Source: Streptomyces lunaelactis
GTDB lineage: Bacteria; Actinomycetota; Actinomycetes; Streptomycetales; Streptomycetaceae
NCBI RefSeq assembly: GCF_003054555.1
Contig: NZ_CP026304.1
Coordinates: 5,952,001 to 6,016,000, forward strand
Direction of reading: 5' to 3'
DNA length: 64,000 bases
This document shows positions 32,620-42,003 of this stretch, piece after piece; within the stretch, counting starts at the first letter, position 1; the number at the start of each line of letters is the position of its first letter. The position numbers and the translations under genes are program-made. The notes below the pieces were generated by a model. It was not told the origin of the DNA, did not search any database, and saw only the letters and a program-made list of their open reading frames with translations.

Positions 32620-33012
32620 TCAGTCCCGTCCGGCCGCCAGGGCCTCATCCAGCGTCGGCAGCGTACGGAACACTCCCAGCACGCCGCCCGCCCTGAAGAC
32701 GCGCAGGATGGAGTGCCGGTCGCAGACCACCCACAGCCGGCCGCCGACCTCCGCGGTGCGCCGCGCCGCCCGGCACAGCAGTGCCAGCCCGGAGCAGTCG
32801 AAGAACTCCACCTGCGTCAGGTCGATCACGACCTCTTCGGCGCGCACCGCGGTGACCACATCGACATACGCGCCGATCAGCGTGGCCGCGGCGATGTCGA
32901 TCTCGCCGTGCAGTTCTACGACGGTGCGTTCCCGGCAGCGGTAGACCTGCCCGTACGGTCCGGGGAGCGGCGCGTGTAAGTCGGAGGACCTGGACGTCAG
33001 CCCCTCGGTCAT
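32620..33012 (-). CDS. STAS-domain anti-sigma-factor antagonist
   Basis: The ATG at 33012 has AAGGAG seven bases upstream and gives 130 residues. The STAS core is RTVVELHGEIDIAAATLIGA, with the phosphorylatable Ser in EFFDCSGLALLCRAAR and the closing strand RLWVVCDRHSILRVF. Such proteins release sigma factors by binding an anti-sigma kinase. No adjacent sigma factor or kinase gene is present; the RsbW-like protein at 29827-30423 is the nearest candidate partner. Confidence 0.88.
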   Translation of the reverse strand: MTEGLTSRSSDLHAPLPGPYGQVYRCRERTVVELHGEIDIAAATLIGAYVDVVTAVRAEEVVIDLTQVEFFDCSGLALLCRAARRTAEVGGRLWVVCDRHSILRVFRAGGVLGVFRTLPTLDEALAAGRD

Positions 33013-33231
33013 TGCCTTGTCTCCTTGCTGCGGCGCGCGCGAACCGGCCACCGGGGCGCGGGTGAACAGATTGCGAGGTTAGTTCGCCGGTTCGGGCACG
33101 CGAAGGTGAAAAAACGTTCGGAGCTTGGAAAACTCCCTCGTGCGGGTGAACTCCTGTTAACTTGCTTGACTTGCTGGGCAGTTGATTCGCCGAGACGCTC
33201 ACGGAGAGCGACAATCGCTACCCAGGAACGC

Positions 33232-34599
33232 TCAGCACTCGATGATGTTCACGGCGAGGCCGCCGCGTGCGGTCTCCTTGTACTTCACCGACATGTCCGC
33301 GCCGGTCTCCTTCATGGTCTTGATGACCTTGTCCAGCGAGACCTTGTGGCTGCCGTCGCCGCGCATCGCCATCCTCGCCGCCGTCACGGCCTTCACCGCC
33401 GCCATGCCGTTGCGCTCGATGCACGGGATCTGCACCAGACCGCCGACCGGGTCGCACGTCAGGCCGAGGTTGTGCTCCATGCCGATCTCCGCGGCGTTCT
33501 CGACCTGTTCGGGAGTACCGCCGAGCACCTCGGCGAGAGCGCCCGCGGCCATCGAGCAGGCGGAGCCGACCTCGCCCTGGCAGCCGACCTCGGCGCCGGA
33601 GATGGAGGCGTTCTCCTTGAAGAGCATGCCGATCGCGCCCGCGGAGAGCATGAAGCGGACCACGCCCTCCTCGTCCGCGCCGGGCACGAAGTTCATGTAG
33701 TAGTGCAGCACGGCCGGGATGATGCCCGCAGCACCGTTGGTGGGGGCGGTGACGACGCGGCCGCCCGCGGCGTTCTCCTCGTTCACCGCCATCGCGTAGA
33801 GAGTGATCCACTCCATCGCGTGGGCCAGCGGGTCGCCCTCGGCGCGCAGCTGGCGGGCCGAGTTGGCCGCGCGGCGGCGGACCTTGAGGCCGCCGGGCAG
33901 GATGCCCTCACGGGACATGCCGCGCGAGACGCAGGCCTGCATGACCCGCCAGATCTCCAGCAGGCCCTGGCGGATCTCGTCCTCGGTGCGCCAGGCCTTC
34001 TCGTTCTCCAGCATCAGGGCGGAGATGGACAGGCCGGTCTCCTTGGCCAGCCGCAGCAGCTCGTCGCCGGTGCGGAAGGGGTAGTTCAGCACGGTGTCGT
34101 CGAGCACGATCCGGTCCTCGCCGACAGCGTCCTCGTCGACGACGAAGCCGCCGCCCACCGAGTAGTACGTCTTCTCCAGTACGGTCCCGCCCTCGGCGTC
34201 GTACGCGAAGAGCGTCATTCCGTTGGCGTGGTACGGCAGCGCCTTGCGGCGGTGCAGGATCAGGTCCTCGTCGAAGTCGAAGCCGATCTCGTGCATGCCC
34301 AGCAGATCGATCCGGCCACGGGTGCGGATGCGCTCGACCTGGGCGTCCGCGGTCTCGACGTCGACGGTACGGGGGGAGCTGCCCTCGAGCCCGAGCAGAA
34401 CGGCCTTCGGGGTGCCGTGGCCGTGGCCGGTCGCGCCGAGAGAGCCGAAGAGCTCGGCCCGTATGGCGGTGGTATGGGCCAGCAGGCCCTCGTTCTTCAG
34501 CCGGCGGGCGAACATCGCGGCAGCGCGCATCGGGCCGACCGTATGGGAGCTGGACGGGCCTATGCCGATCGAGAACAGGTCGAAGACCGAGATGGCCAC
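33232..34599 (-). CDS. sdaA: SdaA, L-serine ammonia-lyase (iron-sulfur type, single chain)
   Basis: GTG 34599 has AGGAG upstream. The 455-residue protein begins [24 protein letters not shown], typical of the beta part, and continues into the alpha part with [20 protein letters not shown] and [24 protein letters not shown], whose cysteines ligate the 4Fe-4S cluster. It deaminates serine to pyruvate and ammonia. It follows glyA after a terminator (34694-34731) and so may have its own promoter, or receive read-through from the glycine-regulated operon. Confidence 0.95.
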   Translation of the reverse strand: MAISVFDLFSIGIGPSSSHTVGPMRAAAMFARRLKNEGLLAHTTAIRAELFGSLGATGHGHGTPKAVLLGLEGSSPRTVDVETADAQVERIRTRGRIDLLGMHEIGFDFDEDLILHRRKALPYHANGMTLFAYDAEGGTVLEKTYYSVGGGFVVDEDAVGEDRIVLDDTVLNYPFRTGDELLRLAKETGLSISALMLENEKAWRTEDEIRQGLLEIWRVMQACVSRGMSREGILPGGLKVRRRAANSARQLRAEGDPLAHAMEWITLYAMAVNEENAAGGRVVTAPTNGAAGIIPAVLHYYMNFVPGADEEGVVRFMLSAGAIGMLFKENASISGAEVGCQGEVGSACSMAAGALAEVLGGTPEQVENAAEIGMEHNLGLTCDPVGGLVQIPCIERNGMAAVKAVTAARMAMRGDGSHKVSLDKVIKTMKETGADMSVKYKETARGGLAVNIIEC

Positions 34600-34693
34600 G
34601 GAAGACTCCTAGCTGGTTGGTAGACGCCGTTGTCTGCCGGGTGGTGCAGAGGTGCAAGGGCGGTACAGGGTGGTTCGGGGCGGTACGTGGTGC

Positions 34694-34731
34694 GGGGCAC
34701 CGCGCGCACTGTCCAGTGTGCGCGGTGCCCC
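34694..34731 (-). terminator. Hairpin terminator between glyA and sdaA
   Basis: GGGGCACCGCGCGCACTG (34694-34711) pairs with CAGTGTGCGCGGTGCCCC (34714-34731), 18 bp with a single G-U type mismatch and a 2-nt loop. It lies between the glyA stop and the sdaA start on the minus strand. Confidence 0.75.
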
Positions 34732-34757
34732 ATGGGTTCGTACAAAGGTGTACGGAC

Positions 34758-36020
34758 TTACTTCAGGCCGGGGTAGAGCGGGAACTTCCCGGCCAGCGCG
34801 GAGACCCGGGCGCTCAGCGCCGTGGTGTCGTACGTCGGCTTCAGCGCCTCGGCGATGATGTCCGCGACCTCACGGAAGTCCTCGTCCTGGAAACCGCGGG
34901 TGGCCAGCGCCGGGGTGCCGATCCGCAGACCCGAGGTGACCATCGGCGGCCGCGGGTCGTTGGGGACGGCGTTGCGGTTGACCGTGATGCCGACCTCGTG
35001 GAGGCGGTCCTCGGCCTGCTGGCCGTCCAGCTGGGAGTTGCGCAGGTCGACCAGGACCAGGTGCACATCCGTACCGCCGGACAGCACCGAGACGCCGTGC
35101 TCGGTCACATCGTCCTGGACGAGACGCGCGGCGAGAATCCGGGCGCCGTCGATGGTGCGCTGCTGGCGCTCCTGGAACTCCTCGGTCGCCGCGATCTTGA
35201 AGGAGACCGCCTTCGCCGCGATGACGTGCTCCAGTGGACCGCCCTGCTGGCCCGGGAAGACCGCCGAGTTGATCTTCTTGGCGAGCTCCTGGGTCGACAG
35301 GATCACACCGCCGCGCGGACCGCCGAGGGTCTTGTGCGTGGTGGTGGTGACGACATGGGCATGCGGCACTGGGTTGGGGTGCAGTCCGGCGGCGACGAGA
35401 CCCGCGAAGTGGGCCATGTCGACCATCAGGTAGGCGCCGACCTCGTCCGCGATCCGGCGGAAGGCCGCGAAGTCCAGGTGACGCGGGTAGGCGGACCAGC
35501 CGGCCACGATCAGCTTCGGCTTCGACTCCTTGGCGAGCCGCTCGACCTCGGCCATGTCGACCTGACCGGTGGCGTCGTCGACGTGGTACGCGACCACGTT
35601 GTAGAGCTTGCCGGAGAAGTTGATCTTCATGCCGTGGGTCAGGTGCCCGCCGTGGGCGAGGTTCAGACCCATGATCGTGTCGCCCGGCTTGAGCAGCGCG
35701 AACATCGCGGCCGCGTTCGCCTGGGCACCCGAGTGCGGCTGGACATTGGCGTGCTCGGCCCCGAAGAGCTCCTTGATGCGGTCGATCGCGATCTGCTCGA
35801 TCACATCGACGTGCTCGCAGCCGCCGTAGTAGCGGCGTCCCGGGTAGCCCTCGGCGTACTTGTTGGTGAGGACGGAGCCCTGGGCCTCCATGACCGCGAC
35901 CGGAGCGAAGTTCTCCGAGGCGATCATCTCGAGGGTGGACTGCTGGCGGTGGAGCTCGGCGTCGACGGCGGCGGCGACATCCGGGTCCAGCTCATGGAGA
36001 GGGGTGTTGAGAAGCGACAT
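34758..36020 (-). CDS. glyA: GlyA, serine hydroxymethyltransferase
   Basis: ATG 36020; 420 residues. The PLP-binding lysine is in [33 protein letters not shown] and [12 protein letters not shown] are conserved family segments. It interconverts serine and glycine with tetrahydrofolate. It lies 23 nt from gcvH in the gcvT-gcvH-glyA operon under the glycine riboswitch. Confidence 0.97.
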   Translation of the reverse strand: MSLLNTPLHELDPDVAAAVDAELHRQQSTLEMIASENFAPVAVMEAQGSVLTNKYAEGYPGRRYYGGCEHVDVIEQIAIDRIKELFGAEHANVQPHSGAQANAAAMFALLKPGDTIMGLNLAHGGHLTHGMKINFSGKLYNVVAYHVDDATGQVDMAEVERLAKESKPKLIVAGWSAYPRHLDFAAFRRIADEVGAYLMVDMAHFAGLVAAGLHPNPVPHAHVVTTTTHKTLGGPRGGVILSTQELAKKINSAVFPGQQGGPLEHVIAAKAVSFKIAATEEFQERQQRTIDGARILAARLVQDDVTEHGVSVLSGGTDVHLVLVDLRNSQLDGQQAEDRLHEVGITVNRNAVPNDPRPPMVTSGLRIGTPALATRGFQDEDFREVADIIAEALKPTYDTTALSARVSALAGKFPLYPGLK

Positions 36021-36043
36021 CTCTATCCCTGTCGTGGTCGTGG

Positions 36044-36421
36044 TCAGTTGCCGGAGAACTCGGTGTACTCGTCCGCGGAGAGCAGGTCCTTCGGCTCCTC
36101 GCTGACGCGCACCTTGAAGAGCCAGCCGCCCTCGAAGGGGGCCGAGTTCACCAGGGAGGGGTCGTCCACGACGTCCTGGTTGGCCTCGACGACCTCGCCG
36201 GAGACCGGCGAGTACAGGTCGCTGACCGACTTGGTCGACTCCAGCTCGCCACAGGTCTCGCCTGCCGTCACCGTGTCGCCGACCTCGGGGAGCTGGACGT
36301 ACACCACGTCGCCGAGCGCGTTGGCCGCGTGCTCCGTGATGCCGACCGTCGACACACCGTCATCGGCGGCCGACAGCCACTCGTGCTCCTTGCTGTAGCG
36401 CAGCTGCTGGGGGTTGCTCAT
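36044..36421 (-). CDS. gcvH: GcvH, glycine cleavage system H protein
   Basis: ATG 36421 has AGGAGA upstream; 125 residues. The lipoyl-lysine motif is [18 protein letters not shown]. It shuttles the aminomethyl group between the P, T and L proteins. GcvP is not in this window, so it is encoded elsewhere, as in other Streptomyces. Confidence 0.96.
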   Translation of the reverse strand: MSNPQQLRYSKEHEWLSAADDGVSTVGITEHAANALGDVVYVQLPEVGDTVTAGETCGELESTKSVSDLYSPVSGEVVEANQDVVDDPSLVNSAPFEGGWLFKVRVSEEPKDLLSADEYTEFSGN

Positions 36422-36479
36422 GAGCTGAATTCTCCTGTACGCGGGGGAGTGCTGGTGAACGGAGTGAAGGTGCGGACGA

Positions 36480-37601
36480 TCACTTCTGGCGCTTGTAGAA
36501 CGGCAGCGCGACGACCTCGTACGGCTCGTGGGCGCCGCGGATGTCGACACCGACCCCAGAGGCTCCCGGCGCGGCGTGCGCCGCGTCCACGTACGCGATG
36601 GCGATCGGCTTGCCCAGGGTGGGCGAGGGCGCGCCCGAGGTGACCTCGCCGATCACCTTGCCGTCGGCGACCACGGGGAAGCCGGCGCGGGGGACCCGGC
36701 GGCCCTCGGCGATCAGACCGACGAGCTTGCGCGGCGGGCTGGACTCGGCCCGGTCGGCCGCGGCCTCCAGGGCCTCACGGCCGACGAAGCGCCCGTCGTT
36801 CGTGGTCTTCTCGAACTTCACGACCCGGCCGAGACCCGCGTCGAACGGGGTCAGCGCGGTGGTCAGCTCGTGCCCGTACAGCGGCATGCCCGCCTCCAGG
36901 CGCAGCGTGTCCCGGCAGGAGAGGCCGGCCGGGACGAGACCGACGGGTGCGCCGGCCTCGGTCAGGGCCTGCCAGAGCTTCTCGGCGTACTGCGGCTCGA
37001 CGAAGAGCTCGAAGCCGTCCTCGCCGGTGTAGCCCGTACGGGCGATCAGCGCCGGGACGCCGGCGACCGTGCCGGGCAGGCCCGCGTAGTACTTCAGCCC
37101 GTCCAGGTCGGCGTCGGTCAGCGACTTCAGGATGCCGGGCGACTCCGGGCCCTGGACGGCGATGAGCGCGTACGCGTCGCGGTCGTCACGGACCTCGGCG
37201 TCGAAGCCCTCAGCGCGGTCGGTCAGCGCGTCCAGCACGATCTGGGCGTTGCCCGCGTTGGCGACGACCATGTACTCCGTGTCACCGAGGCGGTAGACGA
37301 TCAGGTCGTCCAGGATCCCGCCGTCCTCCTGGCAGATCATGGTGTAGCGGGCGCGGCCGACGGCGACGCCGCCGATGTTGCCCACCAGCGAGAAGTCCAG
37401 GAAGTCGGCTGCCTGCGGTCCGGTGACCGTGATCTCGCCCATGTGGGAGAGGTCGAAGAGACCGGCCTTGGTGCGGACCGCGTTGTGCTCGTCGCGCTCG
37501 CTGCCGTACCGCAGCGGCATGTCCCAGCCCGCGAAATCGGTCATGGTCGCGCCCAGCGAGCGGTGCAGGGCGTCGAGGGCAGTCAGACGGGGGTTGCTCA
37601 T
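36480..37601 (-). CDS. gcvT: GcvT, aminomethyltransferase of the glycine cleavage system
   Basis: ATG 37601 has GGGAG upstream; 373 residues. Conserved segments include [39 protein letters not shown] and [17 protein letters not shown]. It transfers the methylene group to tetrahydrofolate and releases ammonia. First gene of the gcvT-gcvH-glyA operon, directly after the tandem glycine riboswitch. Confidence 0.96.
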   Translation of the reverse strand: MSNPRLTALDALHRSLGATMTDFAGWDMPLRYGSERDEHNAVRTKAGLFDLSHMGEITVTGPQAADFLDFSLVGNIGGVAVGRARYTMICQEDGGILDDLIVYRLGDTEYMVVANAGNAQIVLDALTDRAEGFDAEVRDDRDAYALIAVQGPESPGILKSLTDADLDGLKYYAGLPGTVAGVPALIARTGYTGEDGFELFVEPQYAEKLWQALTEAGAPVGLVPAGLSCRDTLRLEAGMPLYGHELTTALTPFDAGLGRVVKFEKTTNDGRFVGREALEAAADRAESSPPRKLVGLIAEGRRVPRAGFPVVADGKVIGEVTSGAPSPTLGKPIAIAYVDAAHAAPGASGVGVDIRGAHEPYEVVALPFYKRQK

Positions 37602-37639
37602 AGATGTGGCTCCCAGGGCATGGCTGGCGAGGACAATCC

Positions 37640-37845
37640 TCCCCATCTGTCATCGGAACCTGAGAGGTTCGTCGCGACCATACGTATCGATGGTCGTGAC
37701 TTGCACCTTGGGTGGAGCCACTCGACAGCGGCTCGCTTTTCAGATCTGCCTCATCACACGCGGTACGGGGCCTGAGAGATTCAAGGGAGGGACTTGCTCC
37801 TTCGGCGCCCGGCACACACAGTGGCCAGGACTCTCCCGCGTGGAT
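37640..37845 (-). promoter_or_regulatory. Tandem glycine riboswitch in the gcvT leader
   Basis: Read on the minus strand, aptamer 1 has GGGAGAG (about 37837-37831), GCGCCGAAGGAGCAA and AATCTCTCAGGC (about 37770), the classic glycine-aptamer sequence. Aptamer 2 follows with AGATCTGAAAAGCGAG, an extended stem (ACCATCGATACGTATGGT) and CCTCTCAGGTTCCGATGAC, ending about 40 nt before gcvT. It is expected to switch the cleavage operon on when glycine is high. Confidence 0.92.
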
Positions 37846-37998
37846 TCAAGCGGCCGGTATGCAGTTGGCGGGCACATCATTGCACGCATCGCGGCGGAGT
37901 GGGTTGTCCGGCCCTCGACCGCAAAACGGTTGTGCCGCATTACCATTTCTTTACACTTCATGGGCAAGGGTGGATGACCGGACAATTGGGGGAGCGTG

Positions 37999-38682
37999 AT
38001 GACGTTGCAGCGGTCCGAGGCCTACGCGACGACCGCGGGGGGGCCCGCCCAGCCGGGCGTGGCCGTCCCGCGACTGGTCGGGGCGCCCGCGCCCGTACTG
38101 CGCGACCTGAGAGACCGCTCGGGGCGCAGTCCGCGCACCCTGGTCTTCGCCGCCGGTGATGTGGTGGTCGTCTCCGGCCTGCCCGGCAGCGGAAAGTCCA
38201 CCCTGATCCGGCGCGCGGCACGCGGCCTCGGGATCGACTCGCAGGACACCCGGGACCGCTGGGACGCCCGGATGCCGCGGCTGCTGCCGTACGCCGTCTA
38301 CCGCCCGCTCGTCCGCATCGCCCACTACGCCGGGCTGCGGCGCGCGCTGCGCTCCGGCGCGAGCGTCGTCGTCCACGACTGCGGTACGCAGACGTGGGTG
38401 CGGCGCTGGCTGGCCCGCGAGGCGCGGCGCCGTGGCAGCGGCCTGCATCTGGTGCTGCTCGATGTGACGCCCGCGGTCGCCCGGGAGGGCCAGCGCGAGC
38501 GGGGCCGCGGTGTCTCCGGGTACGCCTTCGCCAGACACCGGCGCGCGGTGGGCCGTCTGATCGGCGACGCGGAGGCGGGCAGGCTGCCGTCGGGCTGCGC
38601 GTCCGCGGTCCTGCTGGACCGCGACGCGGCGGGCACGCTGGGCCGGGTCGGCTTCGAGAAATTCAGCCCCTCCGGCCATTGA
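37999..38682 (+). CDS. AAA-family P-loop ATP-binding protein (kinase-like)
   Basis: ATG 37999 follows GGGGGAG; a GTG immediately before (37996) is too close to it. The 227-residue protein has Walker A VVSGLPGSGKSTLIRRA and a segment SVVVHDCGTQTWVRRWL in the Walker B position, with Asp, then a lid-like arginine-rich region (REGQRERGRG). The layout resembles small nucleotide, shikimate-type or zeta-toxin-like kinases. Substrate unknown. It is divergent from the glycine riboswitch operon. Confidence 0.8.
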   Translation: MTLQRSEAYATTAGGPAQPGVAVPRLVGAPAPVLRDLRDRSGRSPRTLVFAAGDVVVVSGLPGSGKSTLIRRAARGLGIDSQDTRDRWDARMPRLLPYAVYRPLVRIAHYAGLRRALRSGASVVVHDCGTQTWVRRWLAREARRRGSGLHLVLLDVTPAVAREGQRERGRGVSGYAFARHRRAVGRLIGDAEAGRLPSGCASAVLLDRDAAGTLGRVGFEKFSPSGH

Positions 38683-38814
38683 GGAGCGGGGTTCGGGGCA
38701 GAGCCCCGCCCGCTCCCGCCGCCGAGCAGGGCCCCTTCTCCGACCCGGAACCCGCGGCGCTAGGGTCGGTGGCGCAAAAGCGTGCGAAAACGCAGGGGGA
38801 GAAGGAAACCGCAC

Positions 38815-39579
38815 ATGCAGATACCTGAGCAGGCCCACCCCCACCGCGGCTGGCCGGCCAACGAGCTCGAAGAGGTCCTCGCCGCGTCCCTCGGCAACCC
38901 CTCCGCCGGAGGCCGCCTCGTCGAAGTGCTCGGCCGCAGCCACATCTGGGTACCGCTCCCGAACGGCGGCGGACCCGACAGCCCCGACCTCGATCTGCCC
39001 ACCCTGGAGATCGACGGGGCCCCCTTCGTCCCCGTCTTCAGCTCCGAGCAGCAGTACCTGAGTTGCGTCGGCAGCCATATCTCCTTCACCGTCGCGCCCG
39101 CCCGCGAATTCGCCCGCGGACTGCCCCCGCAGCTCGGCATCGCCGTCAACCCCGGCGGCACCGTCGGCGCTCCGCTGCCGCCTCCCGCCGTCGCCGAGCT
39201 GTGCCGGGTGGGACGTACTCCTTTCGACGGACCCGCGAGCGGCGGCCGGGTGCGGCTCTTCGAGCCCGACTGGCAGGAGGAGCCGGTCGACTTCCTCGCC
39301 GCCGCGGCCGGCGAGTTCGAGGCCTCCGGCGTCGTCGTCACCGCCCGCCGTGCGCTCGCCTCCATCGAGGGCGACCCGCCGACCCTCTTCATCGGCGTCC
39401 AGCTCTCCTCCTGGGAGGCTGCCGAGCGCAACGCCCCGATGGACGCGCTCGGGCGTGCGCTGGGGCGGGTCCAGGTGGGCTGGCCGGTCAATCTCGTCCT
39501 GCTGGATGTTGCCCAGGACCCCGTCGGCGTCTGGATGCTGGAGCGCCTGCGGCCCTTCTACGAACGACAGCACGGGTAG
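38815..39579 (+). CDS. sseB: SseB-family protein (enhanced serine sensitivity), copy 1
   Basis: ATG 38815 has AAGGA upstream; 254 residues. The N-terminal SseB domain is recognised by LEEVLAASLGNPSAGGRLVEVL, the strand WVPLPNGGG and FVPVFSSEQQYL; a C-terminal domain (SseB_C type) has LFEPDWQEEPVDFLAAAAGEF and a final KPFYxR-like RPFYERQ. SseB was named from E. coli serine sensitivity; its biochemistry is unknown. Its position beside gcvT, glyA and sdaA fits a role around serine/glycine. Confidence 0.85.
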   Translation: MQIPEQAHPHRGWPANELEEVLAASLGNPSAGGRLVEVLGRSHIWVPLPNGGGPDSPDLDLPTLEIDGAPFVPVFSSEQQYLSCVGSHISFTVAPAREFARGLPPQLGIAVNPGGTVGAPLPPPAVAELCRVGRTPFDGPASGGRVRLFEPDWQEEPVDFLAAAAGEFEASGVVVTARRALASIEGDPPTLFIGVQLSSWEAAERNAPMDALGRALGRVQVGWPVNLVLLDVAQDPVGVWMLERLRPFYERQHG

Positions 39580-39660
39580 TCGCCAAGTCGGTGACGAAAC
39601 GGCCGATTAAGCTGGTTTGATGGCCTGACCGAGGCGAGATCGAAGAGGGGCGGAACCAGG

Positions 39661-40452
39661 GTGAGTGCGTCAGGCACCGCGGCGGCCGGGCAGGTCGAGC
39701 ACATGCTGCGCCAGGTGACTCCCGGACGCTACGACGCGTACGAGGCACTGCTGCAGGCGATCGCCGACCCGGCGGGCGGCCAGATCTGGATGCTGCTCTG
39801 GCACGGCCGGGCCGGGTCACCCGACGCCCAGTACGGGAACATGGAGGTCGACGGCGTCGGCTACGCCCCCTGTGTCACCTCCGCCCAGGAGCTCGCCGTC
39901 TCCGGCTGGAACCGCGCGCACGAATTGGTCACCGGCCGGGACATCGCCCGCGCGCTGTACCCGGACCGCTGGGGTATCTGGCTCAACCCGCACGCACCGG
40001 GCGGCGGCGTCGGCATCCCGTGGCTGGACCTGCGCCGGATCGCGACCGGCCTCGACCGGATGCCCGCGGGCCCGCTGCGGCTCTCGGAACCGGCCATCGA
40101 GATCCCGCACTTCTACGGCCTGCTCGCCCAGAACGCCCACCGCACGCCCGCCGTCCGCTCGTTGCGGCGCGCCTGGGTGCAGCCCGCGCTCGGCGCTCCG
40201 TATCTCGCCATCGGGCTCGATCTGTACGACACCAGCCGTACGTCCGTCGACACGGTGCGCGCGATGATGCAGCAGTCGATCGGCGCGGTTCCGGACGGAC
40301 TGCCGGTCTCCACCGTCGCGATGTCCGACGAGTACGACCCGGTGACGATGTGGCTGCGGGCCAACGCCCGTCCGTTCTACGACCGGGACGGCCACGGCGG
40401 CGGAGCGCCGGCCGCCGGCGGGTACGGCTACCCGCCGCCGCACAGCCGCTGA
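39661..40452 (+). CDS. SseB-family protein, copy 2
   Basis: GTG 39661 gives 263 residues. It shares the SseB layout with the preceding gene (81 nt upstream) in diverged form: VEHMLRQVTPGRYDAYEALLQAI, IWMLLWHGRAG, TSAQELAVSGWNRAHELVTG and the ending WLRANARPFYDRD. Gly/Pro-rich tail (GGYGYPPPHSR). Function unknown; presumably co-transcribed with copy 1. Confidence 0.8.
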   Translation: MSASGTAAAGQVEHMLRQVTPGRYDAYEALLQAIADPAGGQIWMLLWHGRAGSPDAQYGNMEVDGVGYAPCVTSAQELAVSGWNRAHELVTGRDIARALYPDRWGIWLNPHAPGGGVGIPWLDLRRIATGLDRMPAGPLRLSEPAIEIPHFYGLLAQNAHRTPAVRSLRRAWVQPALGAPYLAIGLDLYDTSRTSVDTVRAMMQQSIGAVPDGLPVSTVAMSDEYDPVTMWLRANARPFYDRDGHGGGAPAAGGYGYPPPHSR

Positions 40453-40888
40453 GTCGGCCGCAATAACACCACTGACGGCCTGACGCGTCATATTTCCATG
40501 CCATACACCGGCGTTCGGGGCGGGAATATGTGCGCTTGAGGCTCCGTGAGCCTTGCAATCACATGAGCCGCCGTTGTCCGCATGGCGGGGCATCTGCCAA
40601 CTTTCGTCCCTTATGCGCTATTTGGCGTTCCGCTCAGCCAGTGGCTCCGTCCGTATAACGGAATCCCCCTCCCCTCATCACGTTTGAGCAACCATTCCCC
40701 GGGAGGGCTGGCGGGTGATCACAGCAGCGTTGAAGACTCCCGCAACAAGGACCCTTCGGTCCTGTGTACGACCTGCTTCTTCGAGCATTCCTCGCACCAC
40801 GCACACAACTGCACCACTGATGTGAACGAAGCCGCTACAGCGGCGGGCATGGGTCGGTCACCACCGGCCGAGAGGGGTCCCCACCACG
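40453..40888. other. Long leader/intergenic region before the peptide-transporter operon
   Basis: A 436-nt stretch without a gene. It should contain the promoter of the downstream operon; a small hairpin AAGGACC-CTTC-GGTCCT lies near 40746-40762, and GAGGGG before the ATG at 40889 is the likely ribosome-binding site. A long untranslated leader and post-transcriptional control are possible but not shown. Confidence 0.55.
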
Positions 40889-41887
40889 ATGACGGCACCA
40901 CTGCACGACACGAGCGCGGCCGAGACCGCGGCCGTCGATGTCGCCGCCGATGTCCCGCAGAAGGCCATCGAGGGGCGTTCGCCCTGGAAGATCGCCTGGG
41001 TTCGGTTGAAGCGTGACAAGGTCGCACTTGTCGGCGGTTTCGTGGTGCTCCTCCTGATCGTGGTCGCGATATTCGCTCCACTGATCGTGAGCCTGCTCGG
41101 CCACCCGCCGGAGGAACTCCACGAGGACCAGATCGACCCGCTGCTGGGCACGCCGATCGGGGACTGGGGCGGCATCAGCTCCGACTTCCTCTTCGGAGTT
41201 GAGCCGGTCAATGGCCGTGACGTCTTCAGCCGGGTGGTCTACGGAGCGCGCATCTCGCTGCTCGTGGCCTTCCTGTCGGCCTTCGTCGCGGTCGCGCTGG
41301 GCACTGTTTTCGGCATCATGGCCGGCTACTTCGGCGGCTGGATCGACGCGGCGATCAGTCGGGTCATGGACCTGCTGCTCGCGTTCCCGCAGCTCCTCTT
41401 CATCATCGCCCTGATCTCGGTCACCCCGAACGAGCTCTTCGGCTTCTCCGGTTCGGGCCTGCGGATCGCGATCCTCGTCCTGGTGATCGGCTTCTTCGGC
41501 TGGCCGTACATCGGGCGCATCGTGCGCGGCCAGACGCTCTCCCTGCGAGAGCGGGAGTACGTGGAAGCCGCGCGCAGCCTCGGCGCGGGCCGGACGTACA
41601 TCCTCTTCCGGGAGCTCATGCCGAACCTGGTGGCCCCGATCACCGTCTACGCGACCCTGATGATCCCCACCAACATCCTGACCGAAGCCGCTCTGAGCTT
41701 CCTGGGAGTCGGTGTCAAGCCGCCCACACCGTCCTGGGGCGAGACGCTCCAGACAGCGGTGCGCACCTACGAGGACGATCCGCTGTTCATGATCATCCCC
41801 GGTCTGGCGATCTTCATCACCGTGCTGGCCTTCAATCTCTTCGGCGACGGCGTACGAGATGCGCTCGACCCGAAGGGGTCCCGCTGA
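40889..41887 (+). CDS. Peptide ABC importer permease (DppC/OppC type)
   Basis: A 332-residue membrane protein. The N-terminal helix (VALVGGFVVLLLIVVAIFAPLIV) is followed by the five-helix BPD domain with the ATPase-coupling EAARSLGAGRTYILFRELMPN and the C-terminal LFGDGVRDALDPKGSR ending typical of DppC. First gene of a five-gene importer operon: permease, binding protein, permease, two ATPases. Confidence 0.93.
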   Translation: MTAPLHDTSAAETAAVDVAADVPQKAIEGRSPWKIAWVRLKRDKVALVGGFVVLLLIVVAIFAPLIVSLLGHPPEELHEDQIDPLLGTPIGDWGGISSDFLFGVEPVNGRDVFSRVVYGARISLLVAFLSAFVAVALGTVFGIMAGYFGGWIDAAISRVMDLLLAFPQLLFIIALISVTPNELFGFSGSGLRIAILVLVIGFFGWPYIGRIVRGQTLSLREREYVEAARSLGAGRTYILFRELMPNLVAPITVYATLMIPTNILTEAALSFLGVGVKPPTPSWGETLQTAVRTYEDDPLFMIIPGLAIFITVLAFNLFGDGVRDALDPKGSR

Positions 41888-42003
41888 TCCCCCAAGACCC
41901 CCACACCGTCCCTGCGGACACCCAGCCCCTGCCGTCAGTCAGGAGCGACAGCCAAAATCCGCGGCCCTCAAGGGCCGTGACTACTACGGAGGTTGCGAGC
42001 ATC

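Noticed and set aside
38815..40452. SseB genes as sulfurtransferases (SseA-like)
   Set aside because: No rhodanese active-site Cys loop is present; the fold pattern is that of SseB.
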